DNA from: Sphingomonas leidyi
GTDB taxonomy: Bacteria; Pseudomonadota; Alphaproteobacteria; Sphingomonadales; Sphingomonadaceae
DNA length: 64,000 bases
Assembly: GCF_011761945.1 (NCBI RefSeq)
Contig: NZ_JAASQV010000002.1
Span: 620,001-684,000 of the forward strand
Direction of reading: 5' to 3'
Part shown: positions 40,661 to 51,060 of the stretch, piece by piece
How the letters are laid out: each line of letters begins with the position of its first letter
Position numbering within the stretch: the stretch's first letter is position 1
Made by a program: the position numbers and the translations under genes
Notes under the pieces: generated by a model
The model's database searches: none
What the model was told of the DNA's origin: nothing
Seen by the model: only the letters and a program-made list of their open reading frames with translations

Positions 40661-42394
40661 TCACTTCGCGCGGTGGAACAGCCAGCTGACGTTTGCACCG
40701 CCCGCGAGCGATTCGCCGGTGATCACCAGTTGCTTCGTCGGCACCGGCTTGCCCGTGCCGTCGATCCAGAGCGAGTCTTCGAAGGCAAGCGCGCCGCCCT
40801 TGCAGCGGAATTGCCACAGATGCCCGCTCGGCAGGCGCAGGATCGCCGCCTGGCCGTCGGCCGTGGGCGAGATCTCGACCTGGGGCGCCAGGTGGAAGCG
40901 AATCGCGAACGGCGTGTTCGTCTTGCGTTTCCGCTTGTCGGCGGGAAGCAGCATGTCCTCGCCGCGCACGTCGCGCCCATCGCCGCCCAGTGCGATCAGC
41001 CGGCGATGGACGAAGCCCAGGCGGCGGACATAGCCGTCATGGCTCGCCTCGATCCGGCTGCCATTCTCGCTTTCGGTGCGCGCCAGCTCGACTTCCACAA
41101 CGCCGCGGCCCAGCGAGCCGTCCGGGTGGATCGCCGTCGAATTGCTGTCGGCCAGCACAAGGGTGGAATGCGCGGCGGTGGTGCGCAGGCCCTCGCTCAG
41201 CGCGGCGGGAAGCGCGGCATTGGCCATGTTCGAGCCGCCGCAATTGACGACGATCCGGTGCGGCCCGTCCGAAAGCTCGAAGGCGAGCGTCGAGGCGCAG
41301 CCGCCCGCGGCCAGCCGGGCGAGCGGCGGCGGTGCCGCATCGACGATCAGCACCGTGCCGCCGGCGTTCAGCCGCTGATAGCCCCATTCGCGCGCCTGTT
41401 TGAGCGGGCGGGTGCGCACGCCCGTCGCCTCCACCGCCTGCTCGATCAGCGCGCCGGGCACGGGGGCGCTGCCCTGCCAGCTGCCCAGGCCCTTGTCGCC
41501 ATGGCAGACGCCGAGCAGCGCGGTGACCATCCTGCCCAGCGCCGAGGCGACGAAAGCGGGCGGCTCGAGCCGGCGCGCCTCATAGGCGTTGGCCAGGATC
41601 GTCAGCAGCTGCACCGCATCGAGCTGGCCCCAGGGCGAGCGGCCGACGGTGCCGCCATCGTCGAACATCGACTGTTCGAGCGCGCGGCGCAGCCCGGTCT
41701 CGCCGAAGGAACGGCGCGGATCGCCGCCCGGGATCATCAGCCCGGCAGCCAGCACGCCGCACCAGGCGGCGATGCGCGGCGTGCCGAGCGGGACGCGATC
41801 GGCGGCGCGATCGAGATGGCGCGCGCCCTTGGCCAGCGCGTGGAGCACCGAGGAGCGATAGACCAGGTCGTTGGCCGAAAGGATCAGCGGCGCATGGGCA
41901 GTCCAGGCGAGGATGCGCCGGCCGACCAGGTCGGCGCGCCAGGCGGGATCGGAGACCTTGTCGCCATGCACGGCGAGCCATCGCTGCATCAGCGCCTCGG
42001 CGATCGGCGCCGCGGTGACGCGGGTGGTGACGCTGGAGAGATCGCGCAGCCAGCCGAAGCCGTGGAGATACGCGCCCATCGCCACCGACCAGTCGGGCCG
42101 GGTGAAGTCGAGCCCGGCGATCGAACGCTCTTCCCCCCGGAAACGCACCATGCCGTCGAGCAGCGCGTTGCCCCGTTCGACATCGCCGAAGAACGGGTCC
42201 TCGCCCACCGCGATCAGTTTCAGGGGGTGCCGGCCCTTCAGGCGCATATTGTGGAGCGGCGTACGCCAGGCGAGGCGCTGGAAGCGCTCGGAGATGCGCT
42301 CGGCAAGGCTGAGCCCGCGTTCCCCGCCCGTGCGGATGAGCCGCTTGCCCTGCTCGACTCCGTCGGCTCCGGAGTCGATCCTCTCATCGCTCAC
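40661..42394 (-). CDS. Heparinase II/III family protein
   Basis: The 577-residue protein has an N-terminal alpha/alpha toroid-like region (about 40-310) and a C-terminal beta-sheet domain of the heparinase II/III type (about 320-560) with [29 protein letters not shown] and LWQFRCKGG. No signal peptide is seen. The family cleaves acidic polysaccharides or acts on surface glycans. The start is GTG at 42394, overlapping the rpe stop (GTGA); the longer frame upstream runs inside rpe and is rejected. Confidence 0.85.
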   Translation of the reverse strand: MSDERIDSGADGVEQGKRLIRTGGERGLSLAERISERFQRLAWRTPLHNMRLKGRHPLKLIAVGEDPFFGDVERGNALLDGMVRFRGEERSIAGLDFTRPDWSVAMGAYLHGFGWLRDLSSVTTRVTAAPIAEALMQRWLAVHGDKVSDPAWRADLVGRRILAWTAHAPLILSANDLVYRSSVLHALAKGARHLDRAADRVPLGTPRIAAWCGVLAAGLMIPGGDPRRSFGETGLRRALEQSMFDDGGTVGRSPWGQLDAVQLLTILANAYEARRLEPPAFVASALGRMVTALLGVCHGDKGLGSWQGSAPVPGALIEQAVEATGVRTRPLKQAREWGYQRLNAGGTVLIVDAAPPPLARLAAGGCASTLAFELSDGPHRIVVNCGGSNMANAALPAALSEGLRTTAAHSTLVLADSNSTAIHPDGSLGRGVVEVELARTESENGSRIEASHDGYVRRLGFVHRRLIALGGDGRDVRGEDMLLPADKRKRKTNTPFAIRFHLAPQVEISPTADGQAAILRLPSGHLWQFRCKGGALAFEDSLWIDGTGKPVPTKQLVITGESLAGGANVSWLFHRAK

Positions 42395-43047
42395 CCGCCT
42401 CGCAGGGCGGCGATGTTCGCCGCGTATCGACTGGGGCCGCCGGTGAAGGTGGCGGTGCCGGCGACCAGCGCATCGGCACCCGCGGCGATAGCGCGCGGGG
42501 CCGTCTCGCGGTCGATCCCGCCATCCACCTCCAGGTCGATCGCGCGGCCGCTGGCATCGATCCGCCTGCGCAGCTCGGCGATCTTGCCCAGCTGGCTCTC
42601 GATGAACTTCTGCCCGCCGAAGCCGGGGTTCACGCTCATCACCAGGATGAGGTCGATCATGTCCATGACATAGTCGACGGCGTCCACCGGCGTGGAAGGA
42701 TTGAGCACCACGCCGGCGCGCTTGCCCAGGCCCTTGATCGTCTGGAGCGTGCGGTGGAGATGCGGGCCCGATTCCGGATGGACCGAGATGCAATCGGCAC
42801 CGGCATCGGCAAAGGCCTGGAGCAGCGGATCCACCGGGGCGATCATCAGGTGCACGTCGAACGGCTTGGCCGTGTGCGGGCGCAACGCCTTGATCACGCC
42901 CGGGCCGATCGTGATGTTGGGCACGAAATGCCCGTCCATCACGTCGACATGGATCCAGTCGGCTCCCGCCGCGTCGATGGCGCGGATTTCCTCGCCCAGC
43001 TTGGCGAAATCGGCGGAGAGGATCGAAGGTGCGATGCGGACGGCCAT
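42391..43047 (-). CDS. rpe: Ribulose-phosphate 3-epimerase
   Basis: The 218-residue TIM barrel has all family signatures: [32 protein letters not shown] with the metal-binding His and Asp, [22 protein letters not shown] and DLEVDGGI. It interconverts ribulose 5-phosphate and xylulose 5-phosphate in the pentose phosphate pathway. It lies 37 bases behind rsmB on the same strand and is coupled to the heparinase-like gene. Confidence 0.97.
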   Translation of the reverse strand: MAVRIAPSILSADFAKLGEEIRAIDAAGADWIHVDVMDGHFVPNITIGPGVIKALRPHTAKPFDVHLMIAPVDPLLQAFADAGADCISVHPESGPHLHRTLQTIKGLGKRAGVVLNPSTPVDAVDYVMDMIDLILVMSVNPGFGGQKFIESQLGKIAELRRRIDASGRAIDLEVDGGIDRETAPRAIAAGADALVAGTATFTGGPSRYAANIAALRGG

Positions 43048-43084
43048 GACGAATCCTTAGGCACCCCGCGATTCGCGCGCAACC

Positions 43085-44380
43085 TCAGCCGTTGCGGACG
43101 AGCCTCGCGATGAAGAAACCGTCCAACCCGCCGGCATCGGCAAGCGTTCCGGGGAGCAGGCGAAGGCTGCCGTCGTCGCGGGGCACCACGCCATGGGGAA
43201 GCGCCTCGGCCCGGACCGGCGCGATCGCATAGTCGGAACGCGCCTCGAGGAACGCGGCGAGCTGCGCCTCGCCCTCCTCGGGCTCGAGCGAGCAGGTCGA
43301 GAAGACGAGCGTGCCGCCGGGCTTCACCCAATCCGCGGCGCGGGCGAGGAGCCTGCCCTGCAGCTCGGCCATTTCCCGGATCAGGCTCGGACGGACGCGA
43401 TGGAGCACGTCGGGATGACGGCGGAAAATGCCGGTGGCGCTGCACGGCGCATCGAGCAGGACCGCATCGGCGGGCGCCGCGGGCGCCCAGCCGAGCAGGT
43501 CCGCGGCGATCACTTCGGCGCCGAGGCCGGTGCGCTCCAGATTTTCGTGAAGTCGCGCCAGACGACTTTCGGAAATGTCGACCGCGGTCACCCGCCAACC
43601 GGCGGCGGCGAGCTGGAGCGTCTTGCCCCCCGGGGCGGCGCAGAGGTCGAGCGCGGTGCCGTTGCCCTTGCCGATCAGCCGGGCGGGGAGCGAGGCGGCG
43701 AGATCCTGTACCCACCATTCGCCCTCGGCATAGCCGGGGAGCATTGCCACCGCGCCTTTCTCGTCGAGGCGGAGATGGCCGGCGATCAGGCTGGTGCCGG
43801 GCAGGTCGGGCACGATCGCAGGGTCGCGCAGGGTCAGGTCGAGCGGCGGCGGAACCGCGATGGCACGCTCGGCATCCTCGATCGCCTGGTCGCCCCAGGC
43901 GGCGTGCCAGCGCAGCGCCACCGCATCGGGCAGGGTCGGCGGCTCGGGCAGCGTCGCACCCTGGCGGACCAGCGCACCGAACACGCCGTGCACCAGCTTG
44001 CGCGGTCCGCCATCGACGAGCGGCAGCACGGTGGCGATCGCGGCATGGCCCGGCGTGCCGAGCGCCAGCGCCTGGACGAGCGCGATGCGCAGCGCGAAAC
44101 GTGCCTTGGCATCGTCGGGAAGACGCTGCTTCGTCGCCGAATCGATCAGCGCGTCGAGATCGGGGAGCCGGCGCAGCACCTCGGCGGCGATGGCATGGGC
44201 AAGGCCGCGATCATTGGGCGCAAGGCCCTGCGCCGCCGAGTCGAGCGCCTGCTCCAGCGCCAGCCCGCGCCGGAGCACCGCATCGAGCAGCCTGAGCGCG
44301 GCCCGGCGCGTGGGAACGCCGGGAGCGTCGGGCGCCTGGCGGGGAGAAGGACGGGGAGAATGGCGGCGCGGCGGCTTCAC
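43085..44380 (-). CDS. rsmB: RsmB/NOP family 16S rRNA (cytosine) methyltransferase
   Basis: The 431-residue protein has an N-terminal NusB-like helical domain (about 25-145) and a Rossmann methyltransferase domain with DLCAAPGGKT (245-254), DAPCSATG with Cys313 and STCSLEPEE with the catalytic Cys363. This layout matches RsmB (Fmu/Sun), which makes m5C967 in 16S rRNA. It starts with GTG at 44380. It is divergent from the sdhAF4-like gene with a 35-base gap. Confidence 0.93.
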   Translation of the reverse strand: MKPPRRHSPRPSPRQAPDAPGVPTRRAALRLLDAVLRRGLALEQALDSAAQGLAPNDRGLAHAIAAEVLRRLPDLDALIDSATKQRLPDDAKARFALRIALVQALALGTPGHAAIATVLPLVDGGPRKLVHGVFGALVRQGATLPEPPTLPDAVALRWHAAWGDQAIEDAERAIAVPPPLDLTLRDPAIVPDLPGTSLIAGHLRLDEKGAVAMLPGYAEGEWWVQDLAASLPARLIGKGNGTALDLCAAPGGKTLQLAAAGWRVTAVDISESRLARLHENLERTGLGAEVIAADLLGWAPAAPADAVLLDAPCSATGIFRRHPDVLHRVRPSLIREMAELQGRLLARAADWVKPGGTLVFSTCSLEPEEGEAQLAAFLEARSDYAIAPVRAEALPHGVVPRDDGSLRLLPGTLADAGGLDGFFIARLVRNG

Positions 44381-44415
44381 TTGACCTCGGCGTTGGGAAG
44401 GACGATCTGCTGCCT

Positions 44416-44574
44416 ATGGCCCAGCGCCCCGCAAATGTGAAACCGCCCGCGTATCTGACGCCGAGTCCGCCGGTGCCGAAGCCCGAGCCGGCAAGGGAGA
44501 CCCGGGACCCGCTCGGCCAGAATCCCACCCGCTATGGCGACTGGGAGCTGAAGGGCATCGCCGTCGATTTCTAG
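44416..44574 (+). CDS. DUF1674 protein, succinate dehydrogenase assembly factor 4-like
   Basis: This 52-residue gene is too short for routine ORF calling. Its ATG at 44416 gives a product with the Pro-rich N-terminus MAQRPANVKPPAYLTP and the family-defining end DPLGQNPTRYGDWELKGIAVDF-like sequence, here read as NPTRYGDWELKGIAVDF. DUF1674 is the bacterial form of SDHAF4, which helps to load flavinylated SdhA into complex II. The strong match of the last 20 residues is the evidence. Its stop overlaps the stop of the convergent DUF1697 gene. The sdh genes are not in the window. Confidence 0.85.
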   Translation: MAQRPANVKPPAYLTPSPPVPKPEPARETRDPLGQNPTRYGDWELKGIAVDF

Positions 44575-45107
44575 TCGCCCAGCGCGGCGAGCAGCTTGCG
44601 CACGGTGTTCCAGTTGCGCCCGGTATTGCCCTGGGCCAGCCTAGCCTTCTGCATCGCGGGAACCAGGGTCGAACGGCCCTGGCCCTCGGGGAAGTCGGTG
44701 AACAGTTCGCGGCCCACCACCACCATGCGCTCGGGGCCGTCATGGCTTTCCGCCAGCCGGCCGATCGCCGCCCGGTCCGGCGGCGCGCGGTGGAAGGTGA
44801 CGAGGAGATAGCTGGGCCGCGCCTTCGCTTCCTCGGGGAAGGGATTGGCCTCGACCAGCTTCTCGAGATCGGCCCGGTTGCGCACGAACACTTCGGACTT
44901 GAGGCCGGTGGCGCGCTCCAGCGCGGCGTGGAGATCGCGCTCGATGGCCTCGGGCGCCGCGTCGCCGGCCTCGAACACGACATTTCCCGAGGCGAGGATC
45001 GTCTTCACCTCGGTGAAGCCCATCCCCTCGACCACGGCCTTGAGCTCCGCCGACTTGAGCTGGCGCTTGCCCAGGTTGATTCCCCGGAGCATCGCCGCCC
45101 ACTTCAC
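44571..45107 (-). CDS. DUF1697 domain protein
   Basis: The 178-residue protein starts [20 protein letters not shown] and contains ILASGNVVFE, the hallmark pattern of DUF1697, plus RNWNTVRKLLAAL at the end. Function is unknown; no export signal. The start is GTG at 45107, overlapping the gpsA stop (GTGA), so it is coupled to gpsA. Confidence 0.88.
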   Translation of the reverse strand: MKWAAMLRGINLGKRQLKSAELKAVVEGMGFTEVKTILASGNVVFEAGDAAPEAIERDLHAALERATGLKSEVFVRNRADLEKLVEANPFPEEAKARPSYLLVTFHRAPPDRAAIGRLAESHDGPERMVVVGRELFTDFPEGQGRSTLVPAMQKARLAQGNTGRNWNTVRKLLAALGD

Positions 45108-46084
45108 TGCAGCTCCTCCCGCAAGGGCCGGCTGAGCAGCTCCTCGATCACCCGGGCGACGGGCGCGCCCTCCAGCAGGTCGTTGACCGCGCGCGTGACG
45201 GGCATGTCGATCCCCGCGTCCCGCGCGGCTTCGCGCAGGACGGGCGCGGTGAAGGCGCCTTCGGCCACGGTCTTGCGGTCGGCCATCAGCGCCGCGGCCT
45301 GCTTCCCCTGGCCGAGGCCGAGACCGAGGGAGAAGTTACGCGAATTGGTGGAGGAGCAGGTGAGAACGAGATCGCCCAGGCCGGACAGGCCGGTGAGCGT
45401 CTCCGCCTGGGCGCCGCGGGCAAGGCCGAAGCGCGTCATCTCGGCAAAGCCCCGGGCGATCAGCGCGGCGCGGGCATTGAGGCCCAGGCCGGCGCCCTCC
45501 ACCACGCCGCAGGCGATGGCGAGGACGTTCTTGACCGCCCCGCCGATCTCCGCGCCCACCAGATCTCCCGAGCCATAGGTGCGGAAGGCAGGCCCCGCCA
45601 GCCGCTCGGCGAGGCGGGTGCGCAGCCCCTCGTCCTCGCAGGCCAGGGTAACGGCAGTGGGTTTGCCGGCCGCGACTTCGTGGGCGAAGGTGGGACCGGA
45701 GAGCACCGCGAGCGGTGCCCGCGGGGCGACCTGATGGGCTACTTCGCCGACCAGCAGCTTGGTACCGGCCTCGATCCCCTTGGCGCAGAGGACCAGCGGC
45801 GTGTCGCCGACCGGCGTCTCGGACAGGACGGCGCGGACATGCTGGGCCGGGGCCACCACCAGCAACGCCTGCATGTCCGCAAGGTCGCCAAGTTCGCGCG
45901 TGGCGCGGATGCTCGGGCTGAGGGGCACTTGCGGAAGGAACAGATCGTTGCGGTGGCGGAGGTTCACACTCTCCACCACCTGTGCCTCGCGCGCCCAGAG
46001 CAGCACCTCCTCGCTGCCGCCCCGCGCCGCGACCTGGGCCAGGGCCGTCCCCCAGGCGCCGCCACCGATCACGCCTATCCTCAT
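45104..46084 (-). CDS. gpsA: Glycerol-3-phosphate dehydrogenase [NAD(P)+]
   Basis: The 326-residue enzyme has the dinucleotide fold [15 protein letters not shown] (3-17), [13 protein letters not shown] and [19 protein letters not shown] with the catalytic Lys, and [13 protein letters not shown]. It reduces dihydroxyacetone phosphate to sn-glycerol 3-phosphate for phospholipid synthesis. Its ATG overlaps the tsaD stop (ATGA), the usual alphaproteobacterial tsaD-gpsA order. Confidence 0.96.
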   Translation of the reverse strand: MRIGVIGGGAWGTALAQVAARGGSEEVLLWAREAQVVESVNLRHRNDLFLPQVPLSPSIRATRELGDLADMQALLVVAPAQHVRAVLSETPVGDTPLVLCAKGIEAGTKLLVGEVAHQVAPRAPLAVLSGPTFAHEVAAGKPTAVTLACEDEGLRTRLAERLAGPAFRTYGSGDLVGAEIGGAVKNVLAIACGVVEGAGLGLNARAALIARGFAEMTRFGLARGAQAETLTGLSGLGDLVLTCSSTNSRNFSLGLGLGQGKQAAALMADRKTVAEGAFTAPVLREAARDAGIDMPVTRAVNDLLEGAPVARVIEELLSRPLREELQ

Positions 46085-47106
46085 GCCTTCACTCCCGCGC
46101 CGCGAACCTTCTCCGCATCCGGATCGAGCGGCCAGCGCGCCCGCGCCGGCGTGTCGAGCGGATCGCTGAACCCCGCCAGGAACCGTTCGGCTCCCGCCCA
46201 GCCGATCATCGCCGCATTGTCGGTGCAGAGCCAGAGCGGCGGCGCGACGAAGCGCATGCCGGCTTCCGCGGCCAATCGTTCCAGGGCGCCGCGCACCGCC
46301 TTGTTCGCCGCGACGCCGCCCGCCACCACCAGCGCCGTCGCCTCCACCTTCGCCAGCGCCCGGCGCGTGCGATCGACCAGGCAATCGACCACCGCCTGCT
46401 GGAAGGACGCCGCGATATCCTCGGCATCATAGCGGCCGACCTTGCGCGCCACATCGCTCTTCAGGCCGGCGAAGGAGAAATGCGGTTCCGCCGAGCCGAG
46501 CAGCGGGCGCGGCAGCGGCACTGCCCCGGGATCGCCGCGCGCCGCCGCTTCCTCCACTGCCGGGCCGCCGGGAAAGCCGAGTCCCAGCATCTTGGCGGTC
46601 TTGTCGAACGCCTCGCCCGCGGCGTCGTCGATCGTGGTGGCGAGGCGCCGGTAGCGGCCCACGCCCTCGACGAGCAGCAACTGGCAATGGCCCCCCGAGA
46701 CGAGCAGCAGCAGATAGGGAAATTCCAGATCGGGATCGGTGAGCCGCGGCGACAGGCCATGCCCCTCGAGATGGTTGACCGCGATCAGCGGCTTGCCGCC
46801 CGCCAGCGCCAGCGCCTTGCCGGCGACGAGGCCGACCATGACTCCGCCGATCAGCCCGGGGCCGGCGGTCGCCGCGACCGCGTCGACATCGGCGAGCGTG
46901 ACGCCGGCTTCCGCAAAGGCGCCCTCGATCAACGGGCCCAGCGCCTCGACATGCGCGCGCGCCGCGATCTCGGGCACCACGCCGCCATAGGGGCGATGCG
47001 CCGCTTCCTGCCGCGCCAGCTTGTGCGCCAGCACCCGCCGGTCGGTGGTGACCAGTGCGGCGGCGGTTTCGTCGCAACTCGATTCGAGGCCGAGGATCAG
47101 GGCCAT
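46081..47106 (-). CDS. tsaD: tRNA N6-adenosine threonylcarbamoyltransferase TsaD
   Basis: The 341-residue protein has the ASKHA fold with [12 protein letters not shown] (8-19), the metal-binding HLEGHGLSP and VSGGHCQLL, and the C-terminal [12 protein letters not shown]. It completes the t6A37 modification of ANN-decoding tRNAs. The start at 47106 gives the family length; it is divergent from hemC across a 204-base region with a large palindrome. Confidence 0.96.
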   Translation of the reverse strand: MALILGLESSCDETAAALVTTDRRVLAHKLARQEAAHRPYGGVVPEIAARAHVEALGPLIEGAFAEAGVTLADVDAVAATAGPGLIGGVMVGLVAGKALALAGGKPLIAVNHLEGHGLSPRLTDPDLEFPYLLLLVSGGHCQLLLVEGVGRYRRLATTIDDAAGEAFDKTAKMLGLGFPGGPAVEEAAARGDPGAVPLPRPLLGSAEPHFSFAGLKSDVARKVGRYDAEDIAASFQQAVVDCLVDRTRRALAKVEATALVVAGGVAANKAVRGALERLAAEAGMRFVAPPLWLCTDNAAMIGWAGAERFLAGFSDPLDTPARARWPLDPDAEKVRGAGVKA

Positions 47107-47185
47107 GTCGTTCGTTTCATACTCCGTTGTCTGCGCATCTAGGGTGTCGGGCGGCGATTGTCGAAGTTCGGGCGGCTTTTGGTTC

Positions 47186-47269
47186 ACGCGGAGGCGCGGA
47201 GAAGAAATGGGGAGACGGGGCCGCGGCGCGGCCGGTTGCCCCATCTCCGCGTGCTCCGCGCCTCCGCGT
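47186..47269. repeat. Nested palindromic element between tsaD and hemC
   Basis: The outer arms ACGCGGAGGCGCGGAG and CTCCGCGCCTCCGCGT are a perfect 16-base inverted repeat. Inside are ATGGGG paired with CCCCAT and GGCCGCG paired with CGCGGCC, so the whole 84-base element folds into one long stepped hairpin. Its sequence resembles repeated intergenic elements seen in sphingomonads. It lies upstream of both divergent genes, outside any coding frame. Function is not known. Confidence 0.75.
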
Positions 47270-47310
47270 CCGCTTCGACAAGCGGCGACCAAGCCGGTAA
47301 GGCGGCGGAC

Positions 47311-48225
47311 ATGGCCGTTTTCAAACTGGGTACCCGGGGTTCGCCGCTCGCGCTGACACAGGCGGAGATGGTGCGCGACGCGCTCGCCGCCGCGCACAGG
47401 CGGCCCGCGAGCGACTTCGAGATCGTCGTGATCCGCACCACCGGCGACAAGGTGCAGGACCGTCCGCTCGCCGAGATCGGCGGCAAGGCGCTGTGGACCA
47501 AGGAGCTCGACCGGGCGCTGCTCGCCGGCGAGATCGACGCTTCGGTCCATTCGATGAAGGACGTCGAGACGCTGCGCCCCGATATGCTCGCCATCGCCGC
47601 GATGCTGCCCCGCGCCGATGTGCGCGACCGGCTGGTCGGTGCCCCGTCGATCGCGGCGATCCCGCAGGGCGGCGTGCTGGGCACCAGTTCGCCGCGCCGG
47701 GCCGCGCAGATCCGGCGGCTGCGGCCCGATCTTTCGGTCACGCTGTTCCGCGGCAATGTCGACACGCGGCTGGCCCGGCTGGCGCAGGGCGAGGCCGATG
47801 CGACCTTGCTCGCCGCGGCCGGACTCGACCGGCTCCGGCGCCATGACGTCGGCACGCCGATCCCCACCAACATCCTCCTCCCCGCGCCGGCCCAGGGAGC
47901 AGTGGGCGTCGAGATTCGCGCCGACGATGCCCATGCCCGCGAGATGCTGCGGGCGATAGACCATGTGGAGACGCATGCCTGCATCGCCGCCGAGCGCGCG
48001 CTGCTGGCGGCGCTCAAGGCCGGCTGCCACTCGCCCGTCGCCGCGCTGGCGACGATCGCGGGCGGCATCCTGACGCTCGAGGCCGAGCTGCTCTCGGAAG
48101 ACGGCGCCGCCCATGTCCATGGCGCGATCGAGGGGGCACCGCTCGACCATGCCCTGCCCGCCGCGCTTGCCCGCGACCTGCTGGCACGGGCGCCGGCAGC
48201 GGTGCGCCGATTGTTCGAGGGGTGA
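47311..48225 (+). CDS. hemC: Porphobilinogen deaminase (hydroxymethylbilane synthase)
   Basis: The 304-residue protein has [17 protein letters not shown] (5-21), [20 protein letters not shown] and [10 protein letters not shown] with Cys239, which anchors the dipyrromethane cofactor. It joins four porphobilinogens into hydroxymethylbilane for heme synthesis. The start is ATG at 47311 after GGCGGCGGAC. The next gene, hemD, begins in its stop codon. Confidence 0.96.
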   Translation: MAVFKLGTRGSPLALTQAEMVRDALAAAHRRPASDFEIVVIRTTGDKVQDRPLAEIGGKALWTKELDRALLAGEIDASVHSMKDVETLRPDMLAIAAMLPRADVRDRLVGAPSIAAIPQGGVLGTSSPRRAAQIRRLRPDLSVTLFRGNVDTRLARLAQGEADATLLAAAGLDRLRRHDVGTPIPTNILLPAPAQGAVGVEIRADDAHAREMLRAIDHVETHACIAAERALLAALKAGCHSPVAALATIAGGILTLEAELLSEDGAAHVHGAIEGAPLDHALPAALARDLLARAPAAVRRLFEG

Positions 48226-48890
48226 GCCGCCCGATCGCCGTGCTCCGGCCCGAGCCCGGCAACGGCGCGACCGCCGCGGCGATCGAGGCGGCGGGGCGGA
48301 CGGCGATCCGCCTGCCCCTGTTCGCCGCCGGGCCGGTCCCCTGGCGCGCGCCCGATCCCGCGGCGTTCGACGCGCTGCTGCTGACCAGCGCCAATGCCCT
48401 GCGCCATGGCGGGCCGCAGCTGGGCGCGCTACGGGGCCTGCCCGTGCATGCCGTGGGCAGCGCGACCGCCGAGGCGGCGCGGCACGCGGGCTTCGCCATC
48501 GCTTCTGCCGGCAGGGAGGACGGGGCCGCCCTCTTGGTCGCGGCCGCAGCCGCCGGGGTGCGCCGCGCGCTGCTGCTGGGCGGACGCACGCGGATGCTTG
48601 AAGCCGGCGGCATCATCGCCCGGGCGATCACCGTCTATGCCAGCGAGCCGCTGGCGATCGCGCCCGAACAGGCGGCGCGGCTGCACGGGGCGATCGCGCT
48701 CGTCCAGTCCGCCCGGGCCGGAGCCCGGCTCGCCGAACTGGTGGCGCCCGAGCACCGCGCGACCATCGGCATCGCCGCGATCAGCGCCCGCGCGGCCGCC
48801 GCGGCCGGCCCGGGCTGGCGCCGCGTCGAGATCGCCGCGGACGTGCAGGCGGACACGCTGATCGCACTCGCCCTGCAGCTCGCCGATTGA
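48222..48890 (+). CDS. hemD: Uroporphyrinogen-III synthase
   Basis: The 222-residue protein begins [19 protein letters not shown] and has [28 protein letters not shown] and the pattern of the two-lobed HemD fold. The sequence is weakly conserved, as in all HemD proteins, so the identification rests on the motif and on hemC just upstream (GTGA overlap, GTG start). It closes and inverts ring D of hydroxymethylbilane. Confidence 0.92.
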   Translation: MSRPIAVLRPEPGNGATAAAIEAAGRTAIRLPLFAAGPVPWRAPDPAAFDALLLTSANALRHGGPQLGALRGLPVHAVGSATAEAARHAGFAIASAGREDGAALLVAAAAAGVRRALLLGGRTRMLEAGGIIARAITVYASEPLAIAPEQAARLHGAIALVQSARAGARLAELVAPEHRATIGIAAISARAAAAAGPGWRRVEIAADVQADTLIALALQLAD

Positions 48891-48921
48891 CCGGGCAGGG
48901 CCACACGGCGAATAAGGGCCC

Positions 48922-49755
48922 ATGAGCGACGAGACCTTCGCGCCCGCGGCGCCGCGCGTGCCCTGGTGGCGCAGCGCCAGCCTGATCGGCACGATCGCCT
49001 TCGCCGGCGGAATAGGTGTGACCATCGGTGCCGTGGGACTGGCCGGCGGCCTTTCGCCGCGCGCGCCCGCACCGGCGCCCCTGCCCTCTCCCAATGCCAG
49101 CGCCCAGCCGGCAATCCCGGCGCTGCCGCCGGGCACCGACCTTGCCACGCTCAGCGCCCGCGAGACGCAGCTGGCGGGCAAGCTCGACCAGATCGAGCTG
49201 CGGCTGCGCGACGCCGATGGCAGCGCCCGCAACGCCGCTTCCTATGCGACGCGGGCCGAGCGGATGATGATCGTCCTCGCGACGCGCCGCGCGCTCGAGC
49301 GCGGCCAGCCGCTGGGGCCGCTCGAGGGCCAGCTCAAGCAGCGTTTCGGCGAGCATGACGGCGACGCGGTCGCCGCGATCCTGCGCGCCGCCGCCCAGCC
49401 GGTGACGCTGGAGGACCTGCGGCTGGCGCTCGACACGCTGGGGCCGCGCCTCGCCAACGATCCGAGCGACAGCCTGTGGAACCGGGTGCGCCGGATGCTC
49501 GGCAACCTGGTGGTGCTGCGCCAAGCCGACACGCCGAGCCCGCTGCCCGCCGAGCGGCTGCGCCGCGCCCGGCGCGCGCTCGACCGCGGCGATGTCGAGG
49601 CGGCGCTCGCCGAAGTCGCCCATATGCCCGGCGTCGCGGTTGCCGAGAGCTGGACCAGCGCCGCCCGGCGCTATGTCGCCGCCCGCACCGGGCTCGCCGA
49701 GATCGAGCGCGCCGCGATGGACGTGCCGTCGCCGGCCGCCAGGCAGGCGGGATAG
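48922..49755 (+). CDS. Mic60/mitofilin-like membrane protein
   Basis: The 277-residue protein has an N-terminal membrane helix (about 20-44), a Pro/Ala-rich linker, a coiled-coil stretch (about 75-115) and a C-terminal helical domain with RARRALDRGDVEAALAEV and WTSAARRYVAARTGLAEIE, the pattern of the mitofilin signature domain. In alphaproteobacteria a Mic60 homologue is commonly encoded next to hemD, as here, and shapes intracytoplasmic membranes. It is shorter than mitochondrial Mic60. It lies 31 bases behind hemD and is probably in the same operon. Confidence 0.72.
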   Translation: MSDETFAPAAPRVPWWRSASLIGTIAFAGGIGVTIGAVGLAGGLSPRAPAPAPLPSPNASAQPAIPALPPGTDLATLSARETQLAGKLDQIELRLRDADGSARNAASYATRAERMMIVLATRRALERGQPLGPLEGQLKQRFGEHDGDAVAAILRAAAQPVTLEDLRLALDTLGPRLANDPSDSLWNRVRRMLGNLVVLRQADTPSPLPAERLRRARRALDRGDVEAALAEVAHMPGVAVAESWTSAARRYVAARTGLAEIERAAMDVPSPAARQAG

Positions 49756-49875
49756 CCGCACCGCATACCCCATGCCGCCATCCCGACGCGCGCCCGGAAC
49801 CGGAGCCGTTAAGCGGGACGGCGGAGCAACGCCCGGCTTCTCTCTTTGCCGGGCCGACGAGAGAAGGACGAGGAA

Positions 49876-51060
49876 ATGGCAGAGATGGGCCGGTTCGACT
49901 GGTCGGACCCCTTCGGGCTCGATGCGCAGCTGACCGACGAGGAGCGGATGGTCCGCGATGCCGCCCGCGACTATGCGCAGGGCGAGCTGCTGCCGCGCGT
50001 CACCGGCGCCTATCTGGAGGAGCGGTTCGACCGCGAGATCATGGCCGAGATGGGCGCGCTGGGCCTGCTGGGCGCGACCATCCCCGAAGCCTATGGCGGC
50101 GCCGGGCTGGGCTATGTCTCCTACGGGCTGGTCGCGCGCGAAGTGGAGCGCGTCGATTCGGGCTATCGCTCGGCGATGTCGGTGCAGAGCTCGCTCGTGA
50201 TGCACCCGATCAACGCCTATGGCACCGAGGCGCAGAAGCGGAAATATCTCCCCAGGCTCGCCACCGGCGAATGGGTGGGCTGTTTCGGCCTGACCGAGCC
50301 CGATGCCGGCTCCGATCCCGGCGGCATGCGCACCCGCGCGGCAAAGATCGACGGCGGCTATCGCCTGACCGGCTCCAAGATGTGGATCACCAATTCGCCG
50401 ATCGCCGACGTGTTCGTCGTCTGGGCGAAGAGCGAGGCGCATGGCGGCGGCATCAAGGGCTTCGTGCTGGAAAAGGGCATGAAGGGGCTGTCGGCGCCCA
50501 AGATCGAGGGCAAGCTCTCGCTGCGCGCCAGCATCACCGGCGAGATCGTGATGGACGGGGTGGAAGTGAGCGAGGACGCGCTGCTGCCCGAGGTGCAGGG
50601 ACTGAAGGGGCCGTTCGGCTGCCTCAACCGCGCGCGCTACGGCATCGCCTGGGGCAGCATGGGCGCGGCCGAGGCCTGTTTCCACGCCGCCCGGCAATAT
50701 ACGCTCGACCGCGCCCAGTTCGGCAAGCCGCTGGCGGCAAACCAGCTGGTGCAGCTCAAGCTCGCCAACATGGAGACCGAGATCGCGCTCGGGCTCCAGG
50801 CGGCGCTGCGCGCGGGCCGGATGTTCGACGAGGGCATGCTCGCTCCGGAAGCGATCAGCATCATCAAGCGCAACAATTGCGGCAAGGCGCTCGACATCGC
50901 CCGCATCGCCCGCGACATGCATGGCGGCAACGGCATCTCGGCCGAATTCCATGTGATGCGCCACGCGATCAACCTCGAGACCGTCAACACCTATGAGGGC
51001 ACCCATGACGTCCATGGCCTGATCCTCGGCCGCGCGATCACCGGGATCGCGGCGTTCTGA
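49876..51060 (+). CDS. gcdH: Glutaryl-CoA dehydrogenase
   Basis: The 394-residue acyl-CoA dehydrogenase has [38 protein letters not shown], and the C-terminal catalytic Glu in TYEGTHDVH (about residue 374). The sequence resembles glutaryl-CoA dehydrogenase rather than other subfamilies, notably [16 protein letters not shown] and [13 protein letters not shown]. It converts glutaryl-CoA to crotonyl-CoA in lysine/tryptophan breakdown. The ATG at 49876 is preceded by ACGAGGAA. It leads a three-gene group with a GNAT and a CoA transferase. Confidence 0.92.
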   Translation: MAEMGRFDWSDPFGLDAQLTDEERMVRDAARDYAQGELLPRVTGAYLEERFDREIMAEMGALGLLGATIPEAYGGAGLGYVSYGLVAREVERVDSGYRSAMSVQSSLVMHPINAYGTEAQKRKYLPRLATGEWVGCFGLTEPDAGSDPGGMRTRAAKIDGGYRLTGSKMWITNSPIADVFVVWAKSEAHGGGIKGFVLEKGMKGLSAPKIEGKLSLRASITGEIVMDGVEVSEDALLPEVQGLKGPFGCLNRARYGIAWGSMGAAEACFHAARQYTLDRAQFGKPLAANQLVQLKLANMETEIALGLQAALRAGRMFDEGMLAPEAISIIKRNNCGKALDIARIARDMHGGNGISAEFHVMRHAINLETVNTYEGTHDVHGLILGRAITGIAAF

